A stretch of 64,000 nucleotides of DNA from Tardiphaga robiniae. Its GTDB lineage: Bacteria > Pseudomonadota > Alphaproteobacteria > Rhizobiales > Xanthobacteraceae. Below are positions 26,072-34,752 of the stretch, piece by piece (position 1 is the stretch's first letter; every line of letters begins with the position of its first letter). Both the position numbers and the translations under genes were made by a program. Location of the stretch: the NCBI RefSeq assembly GCF_001618955.1, contig NZ_LVYV01000004.1:112902-176901 (forward strand), written 5' to 3'. A model generated the notes under the pieces. That model was given only the letters and a program-made list of their open reading frames with translations, ran no database searches and was not told the origin of the DNA.

Positions 26072-27241
26072 CTAGAACTTGAATTCGACGCCCAGCGTTC
26101 CTTGGTGGGACTGCGAATAGGCGCGGAACTTGCCGTCATAATTGAGATAGAGACGCGCGGTGTTGCTGAGGCTCAGCGACGCCGATGCGCCCGCATCCGC
26201 CCCGTACTGGCTCTCGCCGATTCCTTGGACGGTGATGCTTTCGGCGCCGAGGCTGATCGTGACGTTGCTAAAGCGCTGATGCACGTTGTCGACGAATTTC
26301 GCATAGCCCGACAGATCCAGAATCTTCTGATCGAAGATCCAGTAACGTCCAACTTCGACACCCATCAGGATGCGCGCGCGCTCGGCTGATGCGCCGCTTG
26401 CGTTGACAGGATTGAGGCCGCCAAGCTCCTGCATCGCGCCGGTTGTCGCGCGGGTGTATTCGAAGGCAGCCTTGGGCACGATCCGTGCCTGTTCGTAACT
26501 CCAGTAATAGCTCAGCTCGGTGAGCGCGCCATCGATCCGCGCATTGTAGCCGGCGCTTGCGAGCCCCAGACCCGTGTCGCGGCGCGAGTTGATGTCGCCG
26601 AAGCCGTGCACCAATGCGATTGCCCAGGTCCATGCACCTTGGTCAACCGACGCATTGACGCCGATCTGTGTGAGGTCGAGCGTCGCTGATTGCAGCGCCA
26701 GCGGAACGTCGATCGTGGTGTGGCTCTGGTCCACCGACAGCCCGACATTGACACCCGGCATCAGCCGCGCGCCGATCCCGGCGACGCCGCCGATGGTCCG
26801 GCGCTTGTCGCCGACGAAATCCCCGATCGTGCTGGTACGCGCGCCAACGCCATAGAATTCGGCCCAGCTTCGGAAGCGGGGCGTCTCGGTGGTCTCCGAC
26901 GCACCGCCGCCGCCGGGATTGGCGCGCGACGCGCGGTTGAAGCCGTAGCTCGCCTGATCGCCGAGGCGGCGCAGGAACTGGCTACCGAGATCGCCAATGG
27001 CGATGCCGGCGGATTGCCCGGCATTGAAGTCGGTCGATGAGGGCACCGGTGCGGCTGCTGGCGGTGGTGTCGTCGGTGGCGGTGTGGTTGGGGGCGGCGT
27101 GGTCGGCGGTGGTGCGACTTGGGCAGATGCGAGCGAAGGCACAATGACAAGCGCGACGGCAAGGCCGAGTACAATGGTCCGACGTTGCCGGCTGGTAGCC
27201 GGGCTCCTGTCCGTTCGGGCGTATCGCGATGGATCGCGCAT
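26072..27241 (-). CDS. autotransporter-type outer-membrane beta-barrel protein
   Basis: From the ATG at 27241 the protein has 389 residues: an N-terminal signal with a hydrophobic stretch ending LASAQ, a Pro/Thr spacer with three PPPTT units, and a C-terminal part of about 270 residues with alternating strand patterns ending LGVEFKF. The terminal Phe and Tyr/Trp-rich strands are typical of an autotransporter barrel (PF03797-like). There is almost no passenger domain, so it is a barrel with a short periplasmic or surface segment. The frame is open upstream to 27325. The function is unknown. Confidence 0.75.
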   Translation of the reverse strand: MRDPSRYARTDRSPATSRQRRTIVLGLAVALVIVPSLASAQVAPPPTTPPPTTPPPTTPPPAAAPVPSSTDFNAGQSAGIAIGDLGSQFLRRLGDQASYGFNRASRANPGGGGASETTETPRFRSWAEFYGVGARTSTIGDFVGDKRRTIGGVAGIGARLMPGVNVGLSVDQSHTTIDVPLALQSATLDLTQIGVNASVDQGAWTWAIALVHGFGDINSRRDTGLGLASAGYNARIDGALTELSYYWSYEQARIVPKAAFEYTRATTGAMQELGGLNPVNASGASAERARILMGVEVGRYWIFDQKILDLSGYAKFVDNVHQRFSNVTISLGAESITVQGIGESQYGADAGASASLSLSNTARLYLNYDGKFRAYSQSHQGTLGVEFKF

Positions 27242-27716
27242 TGTCACTCGTTTCGAAATTGTCGCTGCAGTGCCGTTCGACTGCGGCAGAGCATACGCGA
27301 TCCAATTAGCATTGCCGCTGCGCATTGAGCGCCTCCGGTGGCGATTGACGCGTATTGTTGTGCGATTGCCACAGCGGATTCGTGTCGCTTTTCATCACGT
27401 TATGACCATTCACGCAGGGCGGGCCGACGATGTTTCAATCCGGCACGTTTGCTCACGGATCCGGCCAGCGGCTTTCGATAGGTACGCTTGAACGCGGTCG
27501 GTGTTGCGGCCGATGGTATCAAAACCTCGGCCGCAAAAAGCCAAAGACTTGCGTAGCCAAAATTTTCATGTTGGAATTCTTGCGCAATCGGATTGAGGCC
27601 GTTCGACTGTGCGTTTTGTGAGCAGGACATTCAGCAGACACCGGGAAGCCCGCTTGTGGCGTGGTACGTATGATGCGTGGCCGCGTCTTTTTTGTATCTA
27701 GATTGGGAGACAGACG
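27242..27716. other. intergenic region upstream of the cold-shock gene
   Basis: This 475-base gap separates the divergent barrel gene and csp gene. It should hold both promoters and a cold-shock leader RNA. A TATGAT at 27669-27674 resembles a -10 element, but no matching -35 is seen. The last part (27695-27716) carries a GGGAG ribosome-binding site for csp. Open frames here have no protein-like features. Confidence 0.45.
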
Positions 27717-27920
27717 ATGCAGAAGGGCACCGTCAAATGGTTCAACCCCACCAAGGGGTATGGCTTCATCAAGCCGACTGTCGGCGACAAGGATGTCTTC
27801 GTGCACATCTCCGCCGTCGAGCGCGCGGGCCTCAGCACCCTCAACGAAAATCAGACCATCGAATACGACTTGGTGGAAAATCGCGGCAAGGCGTCTGCCG
27901 AGAATCTCAAGATCTCATAA
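27717..27920 (+). CDS. CspA-family cold-shock protein
   Basis: This 67-residue single cold-shock domain has both RNA-binding motifs: KGYGFIKP (RNP1) and VFVHISAV (RNP2). It starts QKGTVKWFNPTKG, slightly unlike the usual GTVKWFN start but within the family. Such proteins bind single-stranded RNA and melt secondary structure. A terminator-like hairpin follows. Which paralog it is cannot be told from one window. Confidence 0.95.
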   Translation: MQKGTVKWFNPTKGYGFIKPTVGDKDVFVHISAVERAGLSTLNENQTIEYDLVENRGKASAENLKIS

Positions 27921-27972
27921 CTGAGTCTTGCTGTGCCGGCCCTGACATATGGGCCGGCCGACTGATGTAACT

Positions 27973-27995
27973 CCGGCGCAAGCCGGGCCTTTTGT
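27973..27995 (+). terminator. probable terminator of the cold-shock gene
   Basis: A short stem CCGGC-GCAA-GCCGG (27973-27986) with a GNRA-type loop precedes GCCTTTTG. A second GC hairpin without T run lies just upstream (GCCGGCCC at 27935-27942 with 27951-27958). Confidence 0.55.
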
Positions 27996-28039
27996 AGCTC
28001 CGGTGCGGATCGCGCCGAGCGGGCGAGGTCATGCCCGCA

Positions 28040-28423
28040 TTATCGCTTCTTTGGCTTCTTCGCCTTTTTGGCCGTTTTCTTGGCGGGGACAGCCTTCTTG
28101 GGGGCCTTGTCCTTCTCGGCGTTCTGAGCCTTCATCGCTTGCGCTGCTTCTGCGATCTGAAGTGCTTCAACGGCCTTACGCATTGATCGCGCATAGCTAT
28201 CGGCGGCATTATCGGCGGACATCTGAAGGCGCTTGGCGGCGGCCATGCCTTGCTCCGTCGCGTCCTTCGCCAGTTGCTTGAAACGGTCCTTGGCGGTCTT
28301 GTCCTTGGCCTTGGCGGCCAGGCCCGCATAGCGATCGCGTTGTGCCTTGACGGCTGCCATCAGTGTCTTGTTTTGCTGCTTAGCAGTCTGCCGGATGATC
28401 ACATCCAGATCGGCGCCCGTCAT
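28040..28423 (-). CDS. helical protein with lysine-rich C-terminal tail
   Basis: This 127-residue protein is almost entirely helix-forming: residues 1-95 are amphipathic with heptad-like spacing (TKDRFKQLAKDATEQGMAAAKRLQ), and residues 100-127 are a Lys/Ala/Pro tail (KKAVPAKKTAKKAKKPKKR) like the tails of histone H1-type proteins. The tail suggests binding to nucleic acid or another polyanion; this is inferred from composition. I do not recognise the N-terminal family. It converges with csp and has no operon partner. Confidence 0.7.
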   Translation of the reverse strand: MTGADLDVIIRQTAKQQNKTLMAAVKAQRDRYAGLAAKAKDKTAKDRFKQLAKDATEQGMAAAKRLQMSADNAADSYARSMRKAVEALQIAEAAQAMKAQNAEKDKAPKKAVPAKKTAKKAKKPKKR

Positions 28424-28573
28424 TCTTCATTTCCTTAAGTGACAGCCAGAATAGTCAATTGTTTCAATTATGCAGTTGCCATTGAGGCATTGCAATCGTC
28501 GCAGCTCGTGGCGCTTGCCGGCGTACTGGACGAGGTGAGCTCATTGTCCGATGTCGTAAGCACGGATCGGGTT

Positions 28574-28588
28574 TCTTTACCGTAAAGA
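28574..28588. promoter_or_regulatory. small palindrome upstream of the cyclase gene
   Basis: TCTTTA (28574-28579) and TAAAGA (28583-28588) flank CCG. It lies about 120 bases before the cyclase start and could be a regulator site. There is no independent support. Confidence 0.25.
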
Positions 28589-28708
28589 TACTCGGCAATT
28601 GCGCTTGCGTGGCGGAATCATGATACCGCGAGACTTCCCGTCCGGCGCAGCTAGGTCTGGCCTGTCGATATGCGGTGCCAGATTGGCTGGCGTGTGGAGC
28701 ATCCTGCG

Positions 28709-30631
28709 ATGACGGTGCCGGCGAGATCGCGTTTTCGGATTGGCTTCAGGACGTCGATCATTGCGCTGTTCGTCGGCGTCGTCCTTACGGTCGGCCTGGC
28801 GCTGGTTTATCTCAGCTTCAGCAGGGTCAACACGATCATCCGGACGGCGGCTTCGTCGTATCTCAGCGTGGTCGCGCAGGCTGCGACCGATCGCATCGAT
28901 GCGCAGCTCAAGAGCGTCCATGACAATCTGGATATCCTGCGCGGCATCACATCGGTCCAGTCGGCCGAGATCAAGAATAATCCGCGGCTGAATATCCTGC
29001 TGGCGTCGATGCTCCGCAACAACAAGCAGCTCTTCAGCCTGTATATGGGGTATGAGGACGGCTCGTTCCTGGAGATGGACCTGATCGACCGAACCGGAGC
29101 CGAGGTGAAGGCCCGCTTCGGGGCGCCGAACGGAGCCAGGTTTCGCCTGTTCATGATCGTGAAAGCAGGCGAGTTTGGACCGCTCCAGACCACGACAGCG
29201 TTTCTCGATGACGCGCTGCAGCCCCTGGCAAGTCTGTCCGGGCCTGTCGATTTCGATCCGCGTGTTCGGCCGTGGTATCGCGGCGCCTTCGAGGCCAATG
29301 CCAGTCTGCTGACTGAGCCCTATATTTTCTATGAGACCGGCGACATCGGCTATACGCTGCGGATGCCCATCGTGGAGGGGCAGCAGGGTGTTGTGGCCGG
29401 CGATATTCTGCTGAGTGAAGCAGAGGCCATGCTGCGCAAGCAGCAGCTCGGGCATTCCGGCCTTGCGTTTCTGTTCGACGATGCCGACCGGGTGCTGGCG
29501 CATCCCGAAATGTCCCGGTGGCTTGAAGCCACGAGCGTGCCGAACAAACTGTCGGAGCTGCCACGACTGAGCGACGTCGATACGATCGGCGCAACCGCGG
29601 CCATCAAGGCCTGGCGCCAGACCGGCGTTGAGCAACAGTTCTTCGATGACGGCACCGGGCGTGCCTATGCGGCCGCATTCAGGCCCGTAGAGATGGCTGG
29701 ATCCGCCAATCTTCGCGTTGGTTTCTTCGCTCCGCTCGATGAATTCTATGCCGAGATAGAGCAGGAGAAACGCACGCTTTTCATTCTCGCATTTTGCTTC
29801 GTCATCGCCGCCGTACCGATTGCGTTCTGGATCGGCAACAAGCTGTCGCTCTCCCTGCGAATTCTGGCGCGTGAGGTGGACCGGATCCAGAACTTCCGGT
29901 TCTCGTCTATGCCACAGCTGCATTCTCCGATCCGCGAAATCGACGATCTCGGGCGATCGGTTTTCACCATGCGCACGCTGGTGCAGACATTCTCGAATTT
30001 CGTCCCCAAGCGCCTGGTTCAGCAACTGGTCGAAACCGGCACGGCCATGCAATTGGGGGGCGAGCGCCGCGAGGCGACCATCCTGTTTACGGATGTCGAG
30101 AATTTTACGGGGATGACCGAGAACGAGGATCCGACACGGGTGATGCTTTACACGTCGCGCTACTTCGCTGCGATCTCGGACGTCATCGCTACCCATCAGG
30201 GCACGGTCGATAAATATATTGGCGATGCTGTGATGGGACTTTGGAATGCGCCGATCGAACATTCGAACCATGTGGCACAGGCTTGTGCCGCCGTGCTCGA
30301 TTGCGTCGAAGCCAATCGCAAGCTCAACGAGGAATTCGAGCGCGAGGGCTGGCCGGTCTATAAGACCCGGTTTGGCCTGCATGTCGGTGATGTCATGATC
30401 GGCAATATCGGGTCGCCCGACCGCATGAATTACACGGCGCTCGGCGCTACCGTAAATCTCGCGTCGCGGCTCGAGACGCTCAACAAGGACTACGGAACCA
30501 GCGTCCTGGTCAGCGAAGCCGTCAAGGAGCGGGTGAACTCATTGTTTCTTTTCCGCAGTGTCGCCCGGATCAAGCCGAAAGGCTTTGCCGCCGAAGTGCA
30601 GATCTATGAGTTGCTCGGCGCGCGAGACTAA
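28709..30631 (+). CDS. membrane-bound class III adenylate/guanylate cyclase with extracytoplasmic sensor
   Basis: From the ATG at 28709 the protein has 640 residues: a membrane helix (about 17-39), a periplasmic Cache-like sensor domain (about 45-355), a second helix (about 362-385), a HAMP-like linker (to about 440) and a class III cyclase domain (about 455-640). Metal-binding Asp residues are present in ILFTDVENFTGM and YIGDAVMGLW, and the Asn/Arg of the transition-state site is suggested by ALGATVNLASRLE. So it should make cAMP or cGMP in response to an external signal. The start has a GGAG site 10 bases upstream. It is a single gene followed by a TetR regulator. Confidence 0.88.
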   Translation: MTVPARSRFRIGFRTSIIALFVGVVLTVGLALVYLSFSRVNTIIRTAASSYLSVVAQAATDRIDAQLKSVHDNLDILRGITSVQSAEIKNNPRLNILLASMLRNNKQLFSLYMGYEDGSFLEMDLIDRTGAEVKARFGAPNGARFRLFMIVKAGEFGPLQTTTAFLDDALQPLASLSGPVDFDPRVRPWYRGAFEANASLLTEPYIFYETGDIGYTLRMPIVEGQQGVVAGDILLSEAEAMLRKQQLGHSGLAFLFDDADRVLAHPEMSRWLEATSVPNKLSELPRLSDVDTIGATAAIKAWRQTGVEQQFFDDGTGRAYAAAFRPVEMAGSANLRVGFFAPLDEFYAEIEQEKRTLFILAFCFVIAAVPIAFWIGNKLSLSLRILAREVDRIQNFRFSSMPQLHSPIREIDDLGRSVFTMRTLVQTFSNFVPKRLVQQLVETGTAMQLGGERREATILFTDVENFTGMTENEDPTRVMLYTSRYFAAISDVIATHQGTVDKYIGDAVMGLWNAPIEHSNHVAQACAAVLDCVEANRKLNEEFEREGWPVYKTRFGLHVGDVMIGNIGSPDRMNYTALGATVNLASRLETLNKDYGTSVLVSEAVKERVNSLFLFRSVARIKPKGFAAEVQIYELLGARD

Positions 30632-30733
30632 CATTCCGTCGCCGCGTCTGATCGCCACGCCAATTTCTCTGTTTGATCGATGGGTGCCGCGCTATAGTAG
30701 GCGTATGGCAGCCGACAGAGAAATATTGCGACG

Positions 30734-31315
30734 ATGACCGACGTGAGCCCGGTGCGGCGAGGTCGTCCTCGATCGGTCGAGACCGAGGATGCGATCCTGG
30801 AAAGTGCCTATCGCATGATGGCAGCCCAGGGGCTCGCTGCGACGACCATCGATGCGATTGCGCGGGATTCTGGCGTCTCCAAGATGACGATCTATAAATG
30901 GTGGCCGTCGCGCGAAGCGGTACTGATCGACGCATTTCTGCGGCAGGCGTCCACTATGCTGCCGCTTTCCGAGAGCGGCGATCCGTTCATGCGCATCACG
31001 AAACATGCCGCCGCCTATGCCGTGGCGCTGAACAGCGATTTCGGCAAGGTGCAGCTCGCTGTCATTGCCGAATGCATCTCGCGGACCGGTTCAGCGAAAA
31101 TCTTCTCCGAACGCTACCTCGGTATCCGCCGGGACATATCGCTGGCGATTATCAAGGACGGCCAGAAGGACGGCAGCATCGTTGCTTCGGAGCCGGCCGG
31201 CGATCTCTATGACCGGATCTATGGCACGCTATTTTATGAGTATGTCTTTGGATTTCGACCGCTGACGGCCGACTATGCGCGCAAGCTCGTCAAATCCGTG
31301 TTGTCGGCGCGATAG
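30734..31315 (+). CDS. TetR/AcrR-family transcriptional regulator
   Basis: This 193-residue protein has an N-terminal helix-turn-helix (ILESAYRMMAAQGLAATTIDAIARDSGVSKMTIYKWWPSR, residues 17-56) typical of TetR repressors, and a C-terminal ligand-binding region. Its stop codon abuts the stop of the desaturase gene on the other strand (31315/31316). It may control nearby genes such as the hydrolase/desaturase pair, but no operator is proven. A TATAGT at 30693-30698 is a candidate -10 for this gene. Confidence 0.92.
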   Translation: MTDVSPVRRGRPRSVETEDAILESAYRMMAAQGLAATTIDAIARDSGVSKMTIYKWWPSREAVLIDAFLRQASTMLPLSESGDPFMRITKHAAAYAVALNSDFGKVQLAVIAECISRTGSAKIFSERYLGIRRDISLAIIKDGQKDGSIVASEPAGDLYDRIYGTLFYEYVFGFRPLTADYARKLVKSVLSAR

Positions 31316-32266
31316 TCAGATGCCGTCTTGCCGCGCGCGGCGAAACCAGCGCCAGGTTTCGCGCGTGACGGCCCGGTAGCCCTGACCGCGATGCGCGATG
31401 CGCTCGTCGATGATCGTATTGAGCTTCGGCAATGCGTGGAAGGGGACGGACGGATAGGCGTGATGTTCGACATGGAATGGCATGTTCCATGTGAACCATT
31501 TCGTCAGCCTGTCGGTGTAGGTCGTGCGGGTGTTCTCATAGGCGCTGCGGGTACGCTCGCAGCCGGTGTGTTCGGCATAAAGATAGGGCCGCAGGAATAG
31601 CTGGCCGACATAGAGTGGGATGAGCCAGCACCACAGCAGCATCGTGCTGGAGAACGCGATGGAAGCGATCAGCAGCGCGAGATAGACGAGGGCATAGATG
31701 CGGGCTTCGCGCACCACCATGCCCTGCCTGGATTCCGGGATCCACGGCGCTACGGCTTGTCCGGTCAGAGCACGGCGGACCAGCAGACGGATCCGATTGG
31801 TCAGTTGCACGATGCCGGTATAGGCGATGGCGAGTCTGGTGTCGGACGAGGGGATCGTCGCGGTGACGAGCTCCGGGTCGCGGTCGGGATCTTGCGTGAA
31901 GCGGTGATGATCCCAGTGAAACAGCGCATAGTGCTCATAGGGCAGCACGATCATCAGCGATGAGACATGGCCGAGGATCTCGTTGAGCCGCCGGCTCGTG
32001 AACACGGTCTTGTGTGCGGCCTCGTGCACCGCCATGAACAGGAAGGCGATGAGATAGCCCTGGATGATGACCAGCGGGGTCGTCCACACCACGCCGTAGC
32101 GGGTAGCGACCTGCCAGATCAGCGTTCCAACCAAAGTGATCAAGGCATAATGGCTGATCGAGCGGATCAGCCCCGGAAGATTGGCGCGAACCGACAGGTC
32201 CTTCAGCTGTGCAGGCGTCAGGGCGCGGGTTTCGATCTTGCCATGGCCAACTGCATCCATCGTCAT
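31316..32266 (-). CDS. membrane fatty acid desaturase/hydroxylase
   Basis: From the ATG at 32266 the protein has 316 residues with four or so membrane segments and three His boxes that bind the di-iron centre: HEAAH (about residue 81), HWDHH (about 117) and HVEHH (about 265). These place it in the FADS-like superfamily acting on acyl lipids, carotenoids or related substrates. It lies 20 bases after the MetX-like gene on the same strand, so the two are probably one operon. The longer frame from 32398 overlaps that gene and lacks sense. The substrate is unknown. Confidence 0.85.
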   Translation of the reverse strand: MTMDAVGHGKIETRALTPAQLKDLSVRANLPGLIRSISHYALITLVGTLIWQVATRYGVVWTTPLVIIQGYLIAFLFMAVHEAAHKTVFTSRRLNEILGHVSSLMIVLPYEHYALFHWDHHRFTQDPDRDPELVTATIPSSDTRLAIAYTGIVQLTNRIRLLVRRALTGQAVAPWIPESRQGMVVREARIYALVYLALLIASIAFSSTMLLWCWLIPLYVGQLFLRPYLYAEHTGCERTRSAYENTRTTYTDRLTKWFTWNMPFHVEHHAYPSVPFHALPKLNTIIDERIAHRGQGYRAVTRETWRWFRRARQDGI

Positions 32267-32286
32267 CGGTTCGTTCCGTTCTCGGT

Positions 32287-33324
32287 TCAGGCGTCGGCAG
32301 CGAGCAGCGTGGAGACCTTCGTGTTGATGAAGGCCGTGTCGGCGGGAATTTTGACGGGATTGCCGGCGCGGTGTCCGTGCAACGAGGGGATCGGACACAG
32401 TTCGGCGGCGCGTGCGCTGGTCAGAAGAGGGAGTTCGTCTTCGTTGTCGCCGACCTGAAAATAATTGTCGGTCTGCCCAGGCATCAGCAGAACGCGTGCC
32501 TTGATAGCAGCCATGGCTTTCCGGAAGTCGCCACGGAATGCATCGCAGCGGCTGATATCGCCATTTTGCCAGGTCCAGAGTTGAGCGAGCAGATTGTTGG
32601 CATCACGATGCGCAAAGGCGACATCCCATGATCGTGTCAGATAGTCTTCCAGTGAGGTGAAACCGGCCTCGCGCCAGAGCTCATCGCGGTAGAAGCCGTG
32701 CGACATTGCCCAGCCGGCATAAACCCGCCCCATGGCGCGGAGGCCCGCGGATGGCTTGGACACGAAACGGCCATCGACAAAGGCGGGGTCGGTCGTCAGA
32801 GCCGCTCGCACGCTTTCGAGGAATACGGCGTTGAACGGCGAACAACGGGCGCTGCCGCAGACCACTGCCGCGCGTGCCACCATGTCCGGATAGCGGGCGG
32901 CCCAGTGATAGGCCTGCATGCCACCCATCGACCAGCCATAGACCAGTGCCAGACGGGTGATGCCGAATTGCTCGGTCAGCAGGCGATGCTGGATCGGGAT
33001 AGCGTCGTGATAGCTGATGTTCGGGTAGGGGGCGTCAGCAAGGGTCTCCATTGAATTCGATGGTGACGACGACAGCCCGTTGCCGAACAGATTGGGGATG
33101 ACGATAAAGTAGCGCTCGGGATCGAGGGCCGCTCCGGGCGCAATCAGCCACTCTGTGTCGTAATGCTGCGCGGCGAACGACGTTGGATAGAGGATGACAT
33201 TGTCCTTGGCAGCATTGAGTGTGCCGTAGGTCTTGTAGGCAAGCTGCAGGCGTGGGTGACGCTGGCCGGATTGCAGCAGCACGTCACCCGCCTCGAAGAT
33301 CTGGTAGTCGCTCGGCGTATTCAT
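32287..33324 (-). CDS. alpha/beta hydrolase of the homoserine O-acyltransferase (MetX) family
   Basis: From the ATG at 33324 (GGAG site 7 bases upstream) the protein has 345 residues. It has the MetX-type layout: LAYKTYGTLN near 30, LFGNGLSSSPSN near 82, the nucleophile motif YGWSMGGMQAYHWA (Ser about 132) and a C-terminal His (SLHGHRAG). True MetX enzymes carry extra substrate residues that I cannot verify, and a paralog followed by a desaturase is unlikely to be the methionine enzyme. It is better described as an acyltransferase or hydrolase of this family. Confidence 0.85.
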   Translation of the reverse strand: MNTPSDYQIFEAGDVLLQSGQRHPRLQLAYKTYGTLNAAKDNVILYPTSFAAQHYDTEWLIAPGAALDPERYFIVIPNLFGNGLSSSPSNSMETLADAPYPNISYHDAIPIQHRLLTEQFGITRLALVYGWSMGGMQAYHWAARYPDMVARAAVVCGSARCSPFNAVFLESVRAALTTDPAFVDGRFVSKPSAGLRAMGRVYAGWAMSHGFYRDELWREAGFTSLEDYLTRSWDVAFAHRDANNLLAQLWTWQNGDISRCDAFRGDFRKAMAAIKARVLLMPGQTDNYFQVGDNEDELPLLTSARAAELCPIPSLHGHRAGNPVKIPADTAFINTKVSTLLAADA

Positions 33325-33661
33325 GCTGCAGCTCCGGAAGGTCCGTTGACGCTTGCCGAGGGTGCGACAAGCGATCCGCTCGACAAAATTTAATAACTGT
33401 ACTATTGGTATATTAATTGGCGAAGAGCGCAATGCCGAAACTTCGGCAATGCCGCCTGAATAGCGTGCAGTTGGTCGCCACCCGTTGGCGGCTCGGCGAC
33501 ATCTTGGTTTTGTATTCGAAACGTACAAGAGACTTGCGGCCCGTTAGTCTATTCACTGGCCTGTCATCGGCGCAGAGGCGAAAAGCGGCCAGGTTGTCCG
33601 CATAAGCCGCTGCGAATTCGAAGTCGCGCTTGCCCGCAACCCACTCAAAGGAGTCTGGATC
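33325..33661. promoter_or_regulatory. divergent control region with AT-rich near-palindrome
   Basis: This 337-base gap separates the MetX-like/desaturase operon (minus) from the chloroperoxidase-like gene (plus). It contains an AT-rich island unlike its surroundings (33387-33418) with AATTTAATA and TATTAATT facing each other, and just beyond it a small dyad TGCCGA-AACT-TCGGCA (33433-33448). These look like operator sequences for a dimeric regulator, perhaps the TetR protein at 30734. The link is inferred. Confidence 0.4.
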
Positions 33662-34486
33662 ATGGGAACCATCACCACCAAAGACGGCACCGAAATTTTC
33701 TACAAGGATTGGGGCACCGGACAACCGATCGTGTTTCATCACGGCTGGCCGCTGAGCGCAGACGACTGGGATAACCAGATGATGTTCTTCCTCAATCAGG
33801 GCTATCGCGTCATTGCGCACGACCGGCGTGGCCATGGCCGCTCCAGCCAGACCGCGACCGGCAATGAGATGGACACCTATGCGGCCGACGTCGCCGAACT
33901 CACTGACAAACTGGATCTTAAGGATGCCGTCCATATCGGCCATTCCACCGGTGGCGGTGAAGTCGCGCGTTACGTCGCGCGGGCCAGGAAGGGGCGCGTC
34001 GCCAAGGCAGTGCTGGTCAGTGCCGTGCCGCCGATCATGCTCAAGACCGAGAAAAATCCCGGCGGCCTGCCGCTCGAAGTGTTCGACGGCTTCCGTGCTG
34101 CGCTTGTTGCCAACCGCGCGCAGTTCTATGTCGATGTCCCAGCCGGGCCATTCTACGGCTTCAACCGCCCGGGTGTGAAAGTCTATCAGGGCGTGATCGA
34201 CAACTGGTGGCGGCAGGGCATGATCGGCGGCGCCAAGGCGCACTATGATTGCATCAAGGCGTTCTCGGAAACCGACTTCACCGAAGACCTGAAGGCGATC
34301 GACGTGCCGGTGCTCGTTTTGCACGGCGATGATGACCAGATCGTGCCTTATGCCGACTCTGCACCACTGACGGTGAAGCTACTCAAGAACGGCACGCTGA
34401 AGACCTATCCGGGCTTCCCGCACGGGATGTTGACCACCCATGCCGACGTGATCAATCCGGATATTCTGGCATTTGTTCGCAGCTAA
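33662..34486 (+). CDS. alpha/beta hydrolase, non-haem chloroperoxidase/arylesterase type
   Basis: This 274-residue protein matches the cofactor-free haloperoxidase family from start ([17 protein letters not shown]) to end. Catalytic residues are Ser97 in [12 protein letters not shown], Asp in [10 protein letters not shown] and His in GFPHGM. The oxyanion-hole segment is [12 protein letters not shown]. Such enzymes hydrolyse aryl esters and can make peracids. It has an AAGGAG site before the ATG. It is divergent from the MetX-like operon. Confidence 0.93.
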   Translation: MGTITTKDGTEIFYKDWGTGQPIVFHHGWPLSADDWDNQMMFFLNQGYRVIAHDRRGHGRSSQTATGNEMDTYAADVAELTDKLDLKDAVHIGHSTGGGEVARYVARARKGRVAKAVLVSAVPPIMLKTEKNPGGLPLEVFDGFRAALVANRAQFYVDVPAGPFYGFNRPGVKVYQGVIDNWWRQGMIGGAKAHYDCIKAFSETDFTEDLKAIDVPVLVLHGDDDQIVPYADSAPLTVKLLKNGTLKTYPGFPHGMLTTHADVINPDILAFVRS

Positions 34487-34752
34487 ACGACGCAGTACGG
34501 ACGACGCAGGACGTGTTGCGTCGTTCGCATTGTCTTTGATGGTTCTGCGACCGGTGCTAGCGAACTGAGCAATCCCCATTGATGACGGACACACGACAGT
34601 CCGGGGCGCCTGCCGAACAATAAAATGCGTTGTCCTCGTTGCGAAAAAGTTACGATCGCGCCAATATGCAACCTTTGATAGCGCGTGCCGTGCCGACTTG
34701 GTACGGGCGTTTTGTGGACGATGCATTTTTTGGCGGTTTGTGGGGACGCGCA

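Noticed and set aside
28577..30382. Open frame of 601 codons opposite the cyclase gene
   Set aside because: An antisense shadow; the cyclase strand has catalytic motifs and a ribosome-binding site.
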